Assembly (NCBI GenBank): GCA_018524725.1
Contig: JAEUWP010000537.1
Coordinates: 22,422-86,421, forward strand
DNA from: Podaxis mareebaensis
Lineage: Eukaryota; Basidiomycota; Agaricomycetes; Agaricales; Agaricaceae
DNA length: 64,000 nt
Reading direction: 5' to 3'
The notes beneath the pieces were generated by a model, which made no database searches, was not told the origin of the DNA, and saw only the letters and a program-made list of their open reading frames with translations. The position numbers and the translations under genes were made by a program. Below, piece after piece: positions 34,171 through 45,403 of this stretch. Within the stretch, counting starts at the first letter, position 1. Every line of letters begins with the position of its first letter.

Positions 34171-37100
34171 GGCCCACAGGGTCTGTGATCCACTACTAGT
34201 TATATGGATGATAATGTGTTGATCTCTTAGTCAGGTCATCTCTTCCATTCCCATCAAGTCTTCTGAGTTCATAGCAGATCTAAGCCATTAACTCTGTAGT
34301 GGCAGCTACTGTAAGCATACAATTGAACAAAATGTCTCTGAGTAGCACTGACATGAGGAAGAGTCCTTGTGAGGAAAATACTGGATGAATATATTCTCAG
34401 TAGCATAGTCCTGGCTTTAATAAGAGCATTGAATCAATAGCATATAGATGCTGCTAGTTGCTACAGTTCTCCCAATCTGGAGGGCCTAGAGACTTTACTG
34501 ACTGGATAAATCCTTGCAAGGTACTGAGATCACTAGCAGTGTTGGGTTCACAAACCATTACTCTAGCCTCAAGATTCTGTCATAATTATGATATAGCTAC
34601 TGCTTTCATGGCTGAAAACAGTTTTAGCTGTAATGTCAGGTCCTGGGAAATTCCTATTTGAGAGAAGAGGCCAGAAGGCCAGGAAATCACAGGAGTTATA
34701 CTAATGCTACAGAACTAGAATGGGAGAGATGATGACACGAGCATAAGTATGAGCATAAACTTTCTGTACTTAGATGTGCACAATCAGTAGATCCCTATTG
34801 AGACAATATGTTTGATGGCTCAGTTCATGAAGAGAAGAAAAACCCTGTGTTACATCCACTGTGCTGTAAAATAGGTGAGTGGCATGAGTGACAAGCCCTG
34901 AGGCCTCAGGTTAAAGGCACACTTTTATGCTCAATACATGCCCAGTTTTTTGCTCTTTTTATCATTTCTTTGGCAGCTCCCAGCTTGCTCCAGCATGACA
35001 ACTGGATGCCAGACCCTGGCCTCTGGCTCCTTTCCTAGCCCCTTTCCAAAATGGGAATTTCACAGGACCTGACTGGTAGACATAGTAAGCCAGACCACAG
35101 GTTTTTGTGATGATCCCTTACCCTAACTGCCATGCTTTTTCCACTGGATGATGAAATCTGATATATTGGTGGGGTGTTGCAGGAGGATCCTGGAAATCTG
35201 AATATGGATCACATGGAACCCAGACCTCATAGACAGAGTGTGACCTAGTGCAACCTAGGGCAACTAGGCACTGGGACAGATCAGGTTTCATGCTGGATCA
35301 ATGGGAGAAGGAATGCAGTGGGCTAGGAATAGGTAAGGGATTCAATCTCTGATGCATTGGGTACCACTGAGGTACCACCTGAAGTCTTAACACTGCAGGT
35401 TTGTGACTATATAAGACATGCAGATATCCTGTACTTACATGTCAAAATATCAGCAAACTTTATCTTAGAATCAGATATTTTTAATCTCTGACTGATACCT
35501 TATCCCTTAACATTCAGTAGATATTACCCATTTCATGCAAATATAAAGAGCTGGGGAAACTAACATATTAACTGATACATCTGGACAAAAGATATGTATA
35601 GCATCTATGGGTTATATCAACAGTTCATATCAGAACTATTACCAAGTTACATATGTTATGGACAATAAATAAGATATCTTGATGGGAGATAGGGGAAACA
35701 ATACATTGTTATTCTGTGTATCTTCTAACAATATATCTTATCCATCATTCACACCATATGTAACATAGTAATAATTCTGATGTAGTCTGTTAATATAATC
35801 AGCAGAGACAGTAGATATCTTTAGCACAAATATATTCAGGTGACATGTTGACTTCCTCAGCCTTTTACATTTGAGCAATGTGTATGATATCTCTCAAATA
35901 TTAAGGGATATAATATTCAAGATATCTGGTTCAGAGATAAGGTTTGTTGATATTTGCACATGTAAATACAGGATGTCTACTAGTCTTATATAGTTGTGCT
36001 CCAGCAATGTAAGGTTCTTGCTTGCCTTGCCATGAGTCCTTGATTTGAAATTCAAAAGCCCAGGAGTCCCAGCAAAATAACACCTAAATAAGCACGCACA
36101 TGCATTAGTGCCAGAGCAGTCTGGGCTCCATCTTGACCATCTGTAGGGGCAGGTCACATTGGAGGGTGGCTGGCTGGTTTGTTGCGTTGCAAGAGGATGA
36201 GCCATTGGGTAGGAGAGAGCTCAGGTTCCCTGGATTCCTCATTCTGCTAACTGCCATAGTGCTTACACCAGAAATTAAAATAAAAAAAAGGTAAAAAAAG
36301 TAAATGAGTATGACACACTAACACCGCTGCACCATGTTAGCAGCTATTAACAAACCCACAGTGAAATTGACATGGGATATCAGGGTAGCCCAGGGTGGTT
36401 GGGGTCCTGGGATCTTCTCATACTTATGGTATGGACTCAGTGCTGAAAAGCGGAGTTAGCATATCAGAAGCTTAATTTCGGTCCATGTCCAGGGGCATTG
36501 ATGGTGTTGCCATGCAGCCTGTGCCTCTTCCAAACCCACATGATCTTGCACCACCCACAAGCAGTGCACTTGATGAACCATACGTATACCATTCCCAAGC
36601 TTTGTCCAGACTCCCCCCCCCCCCACACACACACACACTTGGAGCTTATGTAGAGCTTATTGTAGAGCTTATCATAGCACTTATTGTAGAGCTTATTATA
36701 GAGCTTGTTGTAGCAGTATCAAAGACTTTTTTTTCGACTTCTCATTCCGCCAGTATGAAGTTCTTCAGTTCTACCTGATGCTGGACGCTAGAACGCACCC
36801 ATAGTGGCAGAAAGTTGTCCCAACCACATGGACATGCTCATGGCCATTTGTTCAGGCCCTGAGGATGGAAGCACTTCACACATACCTCACCAATTGAGGG
36901 ATATCGCACCATGCCATATCCAGACAGCATAATTTCAAAGATTTCTAAGAAGAGAACCGAGTTATTGACGTGCTTCTTTTGCTCCCAGCCTCAAGGCTAG
37001 ATGTCCAGAATCCCTGCCTATAAATCTCTGATCTCTGGATCGGCAGCAATCCACACCGCTCCACTCTCTTCAGAAACTTGCTCCCTCCCCCATCTCTTAC

Positions 37101-37288
37101 AGCAATGGACAACCGGAAGTCACCCGATGAAATCCAAAAATATGGACGTGTGTACCCATAGACCCCTTGGTCATCAGTGGTTTTGACTAACACAGCAGCT
37201 CCTCAGGCGCTTTTAACCAGTTGATGCACACCCTGCTTGGCCTTTGCATGTGAGTTACTGCACCTAGACATCATGCAGGCCCTTATAG
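34171..37288. other. Long gene-poor stretch
   Basis: No family-like translation. AT-rich at 35400-35950. It contains a run of C and CA repeats (36608-36640) and GTAGAGCTTATT-type repeats (36648-36715). The open frame 35894-36205 (minus) has no recognised domain. The first exon of the membrane-protein gene at 37289 may lie near its right end. Confidence 0.4.
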
Positions 37289-38494
37289 GCTGGTAGATGG
37301 GATTGGGTCACTTCCCTCGACTACGATTGGCAATACATTTCAAGGAAGAAGGCGTTCCGGTGGCCCATGGTTAGTGTGCATGTGTCAAACTGCCTATCCA
37401 CATGCTTCATCCAATCTTAGATCTTCTATTTCCTAAATCGCTACTGTCTCCTGTTCGCACTTGTGGGAGCGTAAGCTTTGAAGTCATTCTCGGCGCATAT
37501 TTCCCCCCTCATCCTACGACAGCATGATTGCCCTCAATGCTGCAAGGTAAACCGGTGTACACGAGCTATGCACTCGAGAAATAGGATGACCATCCTTCAC
37601 CAGTGAAATTGACTGCCAGGCATTGTACATCTTCAACCAGGTGCGCTGCTAGGCCTGTCATTAGCGGGAATTCCAGCATAGTCTGATATCCCTCCCTGCC
37701 CAGTGCTTTGGAAATGCAGCGATTGGGCTTGCGAGCATAAATCTTTCGTTGCGGACGTTAGTGAGACTCAGGTGCACTAATCATCACCCCATTCCACCCA
37801 CTCACTGTCCGGCAGCGTGGCAATCTGGTCCCGAAACAAGTACCTGGTCAGCTCCCTTGTTCTCGCCATCCTTGGCCACTGGTCGCTACTCTTCCACGGT
37901 GCGCCGATCCGTGTCGGAATTTCTGCACTGGTGTACTAATCTGAGCAGGTGTTCTCCTAACTGCTGAATGGGTTGATATTCTGGTCCCGGGCTGCGTGAT
38001 CGTCACCACCAACAACCGTATCTTGGCCTTCAGCTCTATCTACTCTATGACGTTCGACTTCGCCATCTTTTTCCTGACAGCATATAAGCTCCCCCGCTCC
38101 CAAGCTGGTCGCTCTCACATCACAGGGCTCATTTTCAATGACGGGCTTCTCTATTTCCTCGTAGCGTGAGTGCTGTCTCTCTATCCAAAAGTCGTGACAG
38201 TTGTGACCCAAGTGGGCTCAACAGATTCCTGGCCAACCTGATTTCAACGGTGCATATGGCATGGTGCATCTTTTCCCCTTGAACTCATCTGAATCCCGTC
38301 ATAGATCTTTACGCTACTGAACTTGAACGCAATTATGTCAATTATTGCCCATATTCCCGCTGCCATTGCTTCAACCGTGGGTTCACACATCCCGAGCCAG
38401 GAGTTCATTGCTAACAGATGCGCAGGTTGTCACCTGCCATGTTGTTCGACGGCTGAGCGAAATCGGTTCGCACGCCGTTGAGATCCACCTGTGA
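37289..38494 (+). CDS. DUF6533-type integral membrane protein
   Basis: Splicing nine short GT-AG introns gives one uninterrupted frame: TSLDYDWQYISRKKAFRWPM, IFYFLNRYCLLFALVGAM, SEIDCQALYIFNQCFGNAAI, GLASINLSLRTVAIWSRNKY, SSLVLAILGHWSLLFHG, DILVPGCVIVTTNNRILAF, SSIYSMTFDFAIFFLTAYKL, SHITGLIFNDGLLYFLVAF, IFTLLNLNAIMSIIAHIPAA, then HVVRRLSEIGSHAVEIHL and stop at 38492-38494. The order and hydrophobic segments match the large basidiomycete family of DUF6533-like, probably seven-helix, membrane proteins of unknown function. The first exon (start codon and first helix) was not located. No stop or frameshift was found, so the gene may be functional despite the repeat-rich setting. Confidence 0.85.
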
Positions 38495-39188
38495 CTGCTA
38501 TTCCATGTCGCACAGGGTGTCCACTCATGCTCTCCTAGATCATCAACTTGCGGCACCATACAATTCCGGCCTGCTGAAGAGGCGAGTTCGGCATAGTATA
38601 TAGCATAGGGAGCCTTACAGGTTGGGAGGTATCGGACAAACAATAACTCAGTCAAACCATGTAGTAGCGTGCAACTAATCTAATATGCATTACCCATAAG
38701 ATGAACGATAGCTACATAGAATATAGAGGGCATAGAGGACATAGAGGAGTAGATGCAGAGCGAATAGAAGCATAAACGGAAACGGAACTAACCTCAGTTA
38801 ATTGTCCGACCTGATGATGTACTCACGATGTACTCACGATGGTGCATGGACACCCATCCCATTCCCCCCCACCCACCCCTTGAAGTGGGGGAATGTGGGC
38901 ATGAATGCGAGCGCTTCAGCCTCTGTCTGACGATAAGGCTTCAACCAGAAGTATTAGGATACAGTAGCTAGAGATAAGAGGCACACGGATCGACTTGCTG
39001 TGAGGGTCTCGAGAGAGCAGTCATACGGCAGATTTGTCAGCGGCGTTGGAAAGACAAGGGGTCGAAGGTTCTGGTAACAAATGTCTGGCTCATGGAAAAA
39101 AGGTCGTGACAGAGAAATGTGAGCATCAAGGCCTCTTGTTGGGTCACGTAATGTGAAAATGGCTTCATGGTAATATGGCATGGCGGGG
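38495..39188. other. Intergenic, nothing recognised
   Basis: It contains short direct repeats such as ATAGAGGGCATAGAGGACATAGAGGA (38724-38749). No coding pattern was recognised. Confidence 0.4.
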
Positions 39189-39448
39189 TACAGTCGCGGA
39201 CAAGCAAAGTCAATGCCAAAAGGATTGATTGCCCATGGCTTTATATTTTTTAAAGATTTTTTCGGCCTTTTGCCAGAAATTTCGGACTCAATAAACTTAA
39301 ACGGAAGTTTCTGAGCCAATGACCTGTTAGTTTTCGGGAAATTATATACCATTCGAAAGCCCTTGACGGGACCCATCGACTGGCCTAGGTTTCATCAAAT
39401 TTGAAGCAACTCGGAAAATTTAGCGGACTTTGCTTGTCCGTGACTGTA
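39189..39448. mobile_element. Mariner-like MITE, 260 bp
   Basis: The inverted repeats are 23 bp: TACAGTCGCGGACAAGCAAA plus GTC at the left, and at the right the same with one mismatch (TACAGTCACGGACAAGCAAA) read inward. TA at both ends fits a TA target duplication. There is no transposase. The terminus resembles the 902-bp derivative at 53291-54192. Confidence 0.85.
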
Positions 39449-39588
39449 CAAAAGCGCCAAGTTACAGAAGGAAATTATTTGGAAGCACCTGTGGCCTTCC
39501 GAAGAGATCCAAGAATGCTATCCACTTCGGCATGGCTGATTAGTCCGAAGCTAACGTTTCGGTAGCCCACAAAGAAGCTACAAAACTG

Positions 39589-39922
39589 ATGAGGGCAATC
39601 GTCAATCCAGAGGTGGTAAGCACATGGGACGACGCATGGTAAGCGCCACATCCCTAAAAGTTGAACTAGCTCTATAAAGGTTCTCTCTAGGAAAGCGAAA
39701 GTGATGCCTTGGGACGCAGGAGCTGTACAACCCCCTCTCATGGAGGCCATCGAAAGCGGCGTAGACTGCATTGAATGGGCCAGGATTGGACGTGCACTCG
39801 TCCCAGGATGCAGTTCTGTAAGCTCCCCTCAGCAAAGCTGACTACATCGCTAACTGTCTGAAACAGCGCTATGATGCTGTATGCCTTGCATCTGCCCTCG
39901 GACTCAAAGCGATAGGCCTTGA
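39589..39922 (+). pseudogene. Thiol/thiopurine-type methyltransferase, 5' half
   Basis: A SAM-dependent methyltransferase of the TPMT-like / thiol-halide methyltransferase family. Exons 39589-39638, 39691-39817 and 39867-39922 read MRAIVNPEVVSTWDDAWKAK, VMPWDAGAVQPPLMEAIESG, IGRALVPGC (SAM-binding glycine region) and RYDAVCLASALGLKAIGLD. The gene is cut after the codons for GLD by element B, and coding resumes at 48018. An upstream exon is possible. The right edge, CCTTGA, is the target duplication. Confidence 0.9.
39917..39922. repeat. Target-site duplication, left (CCTTGA)
   Basis: Identical to 48018-48023 at the other side of element B. The host methyltransferase frame needs only one copy. 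Confidence 0.95.
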
Positions 39923-39958
39923 TTTGGAAACCCGGAGTGAGCAGCCTCCGGAGCGCCC
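39923..39958. repeat. Left terminal inverted repeat of element B
   Basis: TTTGGAAACCCGGAGTGAGC then AGCCTCCGGAGCGCCC. The first 26 bases are inverted exactly at 47992-48017. Confidence 0.95.
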
Positions 39959-40060
39959 ACTACCATAATTACAGCTGGGTTTTACCGGTGTTGCCCGGTG
40001 GGACCTCGGGTACTCTGTACATTTATGAAGTAGTAGGCTAAAAAAGTCCATTTGTACTAT

Positions 40061-41966
40061 TTACCAATCAGGCACACCAGCGTCGTCATCGTCACTGCCA
40101 TCCTCGTCGTCATCGAAGTTAGCCATGAGTTCAAGGTCATCAAGGGCAGCATGGTGTGATTGGTCTGCAAAATTGCGTCAGCTTGAAGACCTCTGCACTG
40201 CCAGAGAGTGTACCCTACCTAAGCCGCTCCCATTGTTGACCCCACCCATGTAATATAAACTTTCACCATCCCAGTCGTCGTTACCACCTGCTAATTCCCT
40301 CCCATGTATAGAAGGTAATGTGTAGTCTGAAAGTAGGTCATTTTCACATTCATTAAGCTCGGTAGGGCTGCACCCCTTGAGGTATTCCGCGGCAGCATTG
40401 AGGTACTCAAACCGGTGATAAAGCTCCTGATAGACAGCCCAGACATTGTGCCTAGTGATGACAGGACTCCCAGCAGAGGCGAATAAGGTTTCAGCATATG
40501 CAGCAAATGTGGGTGGAACACTTGTGAAAACTGGGTCGCTATGAGGGGCATATAGGTTCCGAACCTGTTCAAGGGCAACAGGATCGACTTCAATCCGCCA
40601 AATAATATTAAGTGTCAAATGAAGAACTACTAACCTGAGGAGAAGATTCACCTTAAAATCAAGGCAATCATAATGCTCTGGATAATTGTAGATATCATTA
40701 GGTACACCATGAGGAAGAATCTTGTTTCGGTCAGCACGCTTCTTGGTGTTGTTAACTCGGTCAGCGTAGCGATCAAGCTCAAGTTGAAGCCAGGGAATAA
40801 AAAGCCACCGAAAGAGCAGCCTAAATCATGTAATTAGCATAGTTGTTCTGATGCTGAGAGAAGCTGAAGCGCACTTATCGAGGAGTAAACCAGGATCATA
40901 CCATCCATTCGTAATGCCAACTTGCAGGAGTGTCTCGAAACCTGGTGTGAATCGCCGGCGTAGTTGCGACCATGTGATTTCAGGCATAACATTCTTCTTT
41001 TGTCTCATCCAACGGTGCTGCAGGGTACCTGCAAGGCTTGGATCATGCAAGTGTCGCAATGCAGTATGAGCGTTCGCAATGCCATAGTTCTCAGACCCTG
41101 GGTCGCTCTGAGTAACTAATGGCATTGCTGCTTGCGATTCCAAGTCAGATTAAGTACTTCACTGTAAGCGAATTGTGCACTTGCCTTTGTTTTCCCCAAT
41201 GAAGTCAAGGTAGTAGCTTGCAATCAGCCTAGGGTTACTGTTGGTGTGCCACACCTTCATCCAATGAATATGGCCTGCAAAAGGTTCGATCCCAGCATGC
41301 AATGCAAGACCAAAATATTTCCACTTATCATGCTGATCGACAGCTAATATGTCATTGACTCCAGCAGCCCAAAATCGGCGCCTGCGAAGCCGCCCGAGCT
41401 TTCGCTCGCGAACAAGGTCTGGCTCATATACGTGAAAATATGACCATATAAGTTCCCTAGTAAATTAAGTCACAACATTAAACAGAACCTCCACAGGCAG
41501 CTTGATGCAGTGTACTCACCTTGAAGCACTGATACCACATTCATACAAGAGGAGTGACTTAATCTCCCGCACACCAGATTTTGTATAGACAGTGCGTAGT
41601 TCTGAGATAGGCCCATGCAAAGTCTCAACAGAATGTTTCTGCGTTCGGCAGCGCTCGAGTCCCATTTCCTTTTGCATCTGCCGAAGTGAGTAAACTCTGC
41701 CAGTTGTATTTGCATGTGTGTCAGCCTCAGAATGTAATAAGTAATGTTGCACTAGTATAGCTTACGACAAGCCATGCTTCTCCTGATCAATATGCCTTTG
41801 CAGTAAAATTTTGGTTATTTCTTTGTCGTTGTAGCCCATCTTCCAATACTGCAAGATAGGACCTGCAATATCTTCAGGCTCAGCTGTGCAAAATTTATTA
41901 TTAGCCATTAGTGCATAGAAAATGAGGCATACGGATAGGCTTGTGCTGATTTGGCTGCCGCGACAT
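40061..41966 (-). CDS. rve-type DDE integrase, copy B
   Basis: Catalyses insertion of the element, by family knowledge. About 550 residues in several exons. MSRQPNQHKPIPEPEDIAGP starts at 41966, chosen because the intron from there gives the frame shared with copy A. It continues YWKMGYNDKEITKILLQRHI (HTH-like), RTQKHSVETLHGPISELRTV, KSGVREIKSLLLYECGISAS, RRRRFWAAGVNDILAVDQHD (first Asp), KWKYFGLALHAGIEPFAGHI, AMPLVTQSDPGSENYGIANA (second Asp), QHRWMRQKKNVMPEITWSQL (candidate Glu about 41 residues after it), RRRFTPGFETLLQVGITNGW, LLFRWLFIPWLQLELDRYAD, HGRELAGGND and YMGGVNNGSG. It ends with an acidic tail and VPDW (stop 40061-40063). No in-frame stop was found in the exons, and Trp follows DQHDK where copy A has TAG. 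Confidence 0.88.
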
Positions 41967-42810
41967 TGTCGGATACAGCAAAGTAGGTTAAATGAGGGAG
42001 GTTTTGCAACTGGAATTGGCGTTTCCTGCATTGACTTTCAAGGACTTTTATAGTCTCCTGCAGATTTGGCAGAAAATTTCTAAGTCCTCCTGACTCTAAG
42101 CCATTAATCAGCAAACAATCTCTCATTCCACTCCTGTGGAGATCAGACGATGGCTAGTCGTGTAAGCATCTATTTGCTATCCTCCTCCCACTAATCGGCC
42201 CACTGACACCTCCGTCCAGCACACTTCATCTGTCATCCTCCTCCCACTAATCGGCCTACCGACACCTCTGTCTAACACACTCCATCCTCTTGTTCATGAA
42301 GGTGGCTTTGTGACTCATTGAATGACACAATGTGAATGCCCTTTGGGCATTCTTCAATGCTTGCAACCCATATTAGGCAAGTGGTAGACCACTGCCTCAA
42401 CACTCCACTCCATCATTGCCTCGTCGCTCCTCTTGTGCCATTTCATTTCGGTGCTTTGTTTTCTGCTCAATTCTTTTATTTCGGTGCTTTGTTTTCTGCT
42501 CAATTCAGTCCTAGTTATAATATTACAAATTGTAGATATTTTACTGAGTTTTGATTCGTTTTTTACTCCCTGCCCAATATTTCTCTTCATTAATGTTTCA
42601 TTTCTTTGATTTTCTGACTCAGTTTTCATCTCTATGGACCATGCAAAGTGCAGTGGATCTCGCCTGCAGCCTGTAGATACTTAGTGTATAAATACTGTAC
42701 TGCAATTGCCTACCAGCTCAGCAAAGTTCTGCTTTTTTATCTCTCTCTCTCTTCGCCACCCAGACACTGTCGCACTTGCATCCTAACCTATATTCCCCCT
42801 TATCAATCCA
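41967..42810. promoter_or_regulatory. Shared divergent promoter region, copy B
   Basis: It lies between the integrase and alpha-kinase start codons. It contains two near-identical copies of ATCCTCCTCCCACTAATCGG with the following CACCTC(C/T)GTC part (42180-42290) and a duplicated CGGTGCTTTGTTTTCTGCTC (42450-42503). A TATAAATA-like run lies at 42687, about 120 bp before the kinase start. Confidence 0.5.
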
Positions 42811-43709
42811 ATGCTGCCAACTGAAGGTAACCTCCAGACTCAGTTTACTGAGGATATCTACGCTACACAGGCAGCAGCTTGTGAGAGGGCATCTTGTGCC
42901 AAAGCTATCCTTCCTGGTGAGGTTCAGCATTATATTGCAAACATAAACCCAGTGCTTCCTGGAAAGCATGTTTGTGGCAATTGCTAGGATTACTACCGAC
43001 ACCAGCCTGCTACCACAATGCAGAAGGTCCCAAGTTCAAACCATGCTAGTACGCCCTTGATTTTACTATCAGATTTGCTACCAGATATTCCTAATTAATC
43101 ACCTAACCCCATAGTACAAGTGCCCATTGGTGCTGTTGCTAATCGCAGTAGACAAGCACTCCACAAGTCAGATACACTCCAGCCCCAAATTACAATGTCA
43201 GATGGAAGCCAGCGGGCTACCAACATTGGTGTGATAAGTTACCATTCGAAAAGTACATCCGCAACGATAGCGCTAAGCCTCTCCAAGAACCTGGCGATGC
43301 AGGTTACGAGACAGCACAGTTCCTGTGCTTTATCCAGCACGCTCAATTTGCGAAGACCGAGGGCCAAGCTTTTATTTCTGGCTTCCAAGGTTTGCACAGA
43401 GTCTGACCCTTGGGTTAAAGTGGCAATACTGAATCCTATTTTGCAGGTGGGAAGACTTTGCTTACTGATCCGCAAATCATGACCCACCTGTGCGCCTTCT
43501 TTGAATGTTTGAATAAGTGCTGAAACTAATGCTCTGGTGCTAGTGATCTCGGCGAGGACCTCTTTGGCTTGGGCAATGTCGACACAGCATTTGCCTACTT
43601 CTGCCTTGAGCACACATGCAATGGCTACTGCACATGGTTCGGGCTCCAACCTTTTGCTAAGGACAAGCAGGATCATGGCGGCAGCTCTTCCTGCAGTTTT
43701 GAAATATAG
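42811..43709 (+). pseudogene. Alpha-kinase, copy B (internally deleted)
   Basis: Starts MLPTEGNLQTQFTEDIYATQ like copy A and reads LPGKHVCGNC, then a TAG where copy A has Trp (ADCWNYY). Most of the middle region is missing. The sequence rejoins at KLPFEKYIRNDSAKPLQEPG, then AQFLCFIQHAQFAKTEGQAF, an intron, GGKTLLTDPQIMTH, and the C-terminal CNGYCTWFGLQPF (C-x3-C motif), ending CSFEI at 43707-43709. Copy A spans about 2.9 kb and this copy 0.9 kb. The part of the catalytic domain before the KLPFEKYI block is lost, so it should be inactive. Confidence 0.85.
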
Positions 43710-44181
43710 TTACTCTCCTAATTCTCCTTTTTCCCTTTTACTTCATGCTGCTTATTTTTTGCATAAGAGTCAACAATAGTTACCAACATGTTGTAAACAC
43801 CTGCTAAATCGGCTCACTGTTAGGCACAAATTGCGGAAAAATATAAAATTGGTTGATTGAGGTCTACAATTCTCAAGTGCAAATAATACATAAGCACTGT
43901 ACTTGTACAGCAAAGGGTTTCAAGCAGGCTCTAGCGAGGAAAGGGCAGGGGGTGGGGCTTGAGTAGGTACCGGGTCAGTCGCGCAGCAGCCTCAGCTGCA
44001 CACTTTTGGGAAGCAGTCTCCACTGGCTGCCACTCATAACCTGCTCCTTGCTGGAACCGGGCAAAGCAAGGTTAGAATCAGCGGGCACTGACCTGAGAGA
44101 CCAAACTCACCAAATTCCAGGAAAATGCGCAGAAGCGGGGGATCACCACACCACTGCTGAACCTCAAGGAGACGGGGAGTG

Positions 44182-44380
44182 GGCTGGTTCAAAGCAGGGG
44201 CAGAAGAGGCGGGGAGCAGGCCAGTTCAAAGCGGGGGCAGAAGAGGTGGGGAGTGGGCTGGTTCAAAGCGGGGGCAGAAGAGGCGGGGAGTGGGCCAGTT
44301 CAAAGCGGGGGCAGAAGAGGTGGGGAGTGGGCTGGTTCAAAGCGGGGGCAGAGGAGGCAGGGGGCGGGCAGCTCAAACTG
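44182..44380. repeat. 37-bp minisatellite, five units
   Basis: Units begin at 44182, 44219, 44256 and so on: GGCTGGTTCAAAGCGGGGGC followed by AGAAGAGGCGGGGAGTG, alternating GGCTGG and GGCCAG at the unit start. The fifth unit is degraded, and further decayed units follow to about 44440. Confidence 0.9.
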
Positions 44381-44848
44381 AGGGCAAAGCAGGTGGCAGG
44401 TGGGCCAGCGCAAAGCGAGGCCAGCAGAGGCGGCGGGAGGAAAGCACCATCTCGAAACAAGGGCAGCAGAACCAGTGAGGAGGCCGACTTGAAACAAAGC
44501 CAGAAGGAGAGCGAGGGCAGCAGAGGGGAGGGAGCGCGGATCTCGAGGAGCGGCAGCGAGTGCAGGCGCGAACCCAAAACCGAGATCGAAACAAAGGCCT
44601 CGGCAGGTCTTGCAGGGCGATCAGCGATCGCGTGGCCGAGGTCAGCCTTCCACCGAGAGCGAGGCCTCAGGCTGCGATGCGAGGCAGGAGAGACCCTGCC
44701 AATTTTGCTGCAGGGCGTCTTGAGCGATGTCGGAACCTTGATGTGGCGCGCGTTGGGTGCGGCCACCCCAGTGCTCTCGGGCGGTTCAAAGGCCTTGCGC
44801 TTCTTGGCCTCTCGGAAAGCACCCTCACCCGGGTCGTTCCTGGTGCCG

Positions 44849-44943
44849 CCAACCCGCCAACCTGCCAACCCGCCAACCTGCCAACCCGCCAACCCGCCAA
44901 CCCGCCAACCCGCCAACCCGCCAACCCGCCAACCCGCCAACCC
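44849..44943. repeat. 8-bp tandem array (CCAACCCG)
   Basis: About twelve units of CCAACCCG with some CCAACCTG. On the minus strand it reads GCGGGTTGGCGGGTTGG-like, and so could form G-rich structures. Confidence 0.9.
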
Positions 44944-45403
44944 GCACCTCACCAACCTCCTCCTTCTCAGCGCCTCCCTTCTTCTCCTCACCCTCCTCTC
45001 GCAATGTCGCCAACTTTGCCAGGCTAACGATCAGCGCAGGAAACGGGGCCAGCGGGAGCCAGCTGGAACTTGTGGCTGGGGTGCCGAAAGAGAGCAGGGC
45101 TCGAGCAGGGGCTGGCGAGGGGGTTGCTGCTGGCTAGCACCGCCGGTGGACACCTACTCGTTGAAGCTGCTCCCTCTGCAGATTAGCAGATGGTGGCATG
45201 CCAAGAGCTGGAGCCCCGGTTTTGCGAGCACAAGCGGCTGCCAGGAGCGCTGGAAGGGTGGAGGCTAGCAAGCGGCTTAGCTGGCTTGCTGGCATTCTTG
45301 CCATCACTCCCACAGCTCCCGGAGCAAGTTGCGGCTGCGCTGCCCAGGACCACGTTATCTGGGGAATCTCCTGGCCTGCGCAGGCCAACTTGCAACCTTT
45401 GCC

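Larger units (their letters stand above)
43710..45403. other. Element B internal spacer, GC-rich with minisatellites
   Basis: Corresponds in position to 6357-7943 of copy A but shows no evident alignment. It contains the 37-bp and 8-bp arrays listed separately. A 420-codon open frame (44006-45268) runs through both arrays and is judged compositional. Confidence 0.6.

Noticed and set aside
44006..45268. A 420-codon open frame inside element B
   Set aside because: It runs through 37-bp and 8-bp tandem arrays in strongly GC-rich sequence, overlaps long frames on the other strand (for example 44263-44991), has no domain, and has no counterpart in copy A.
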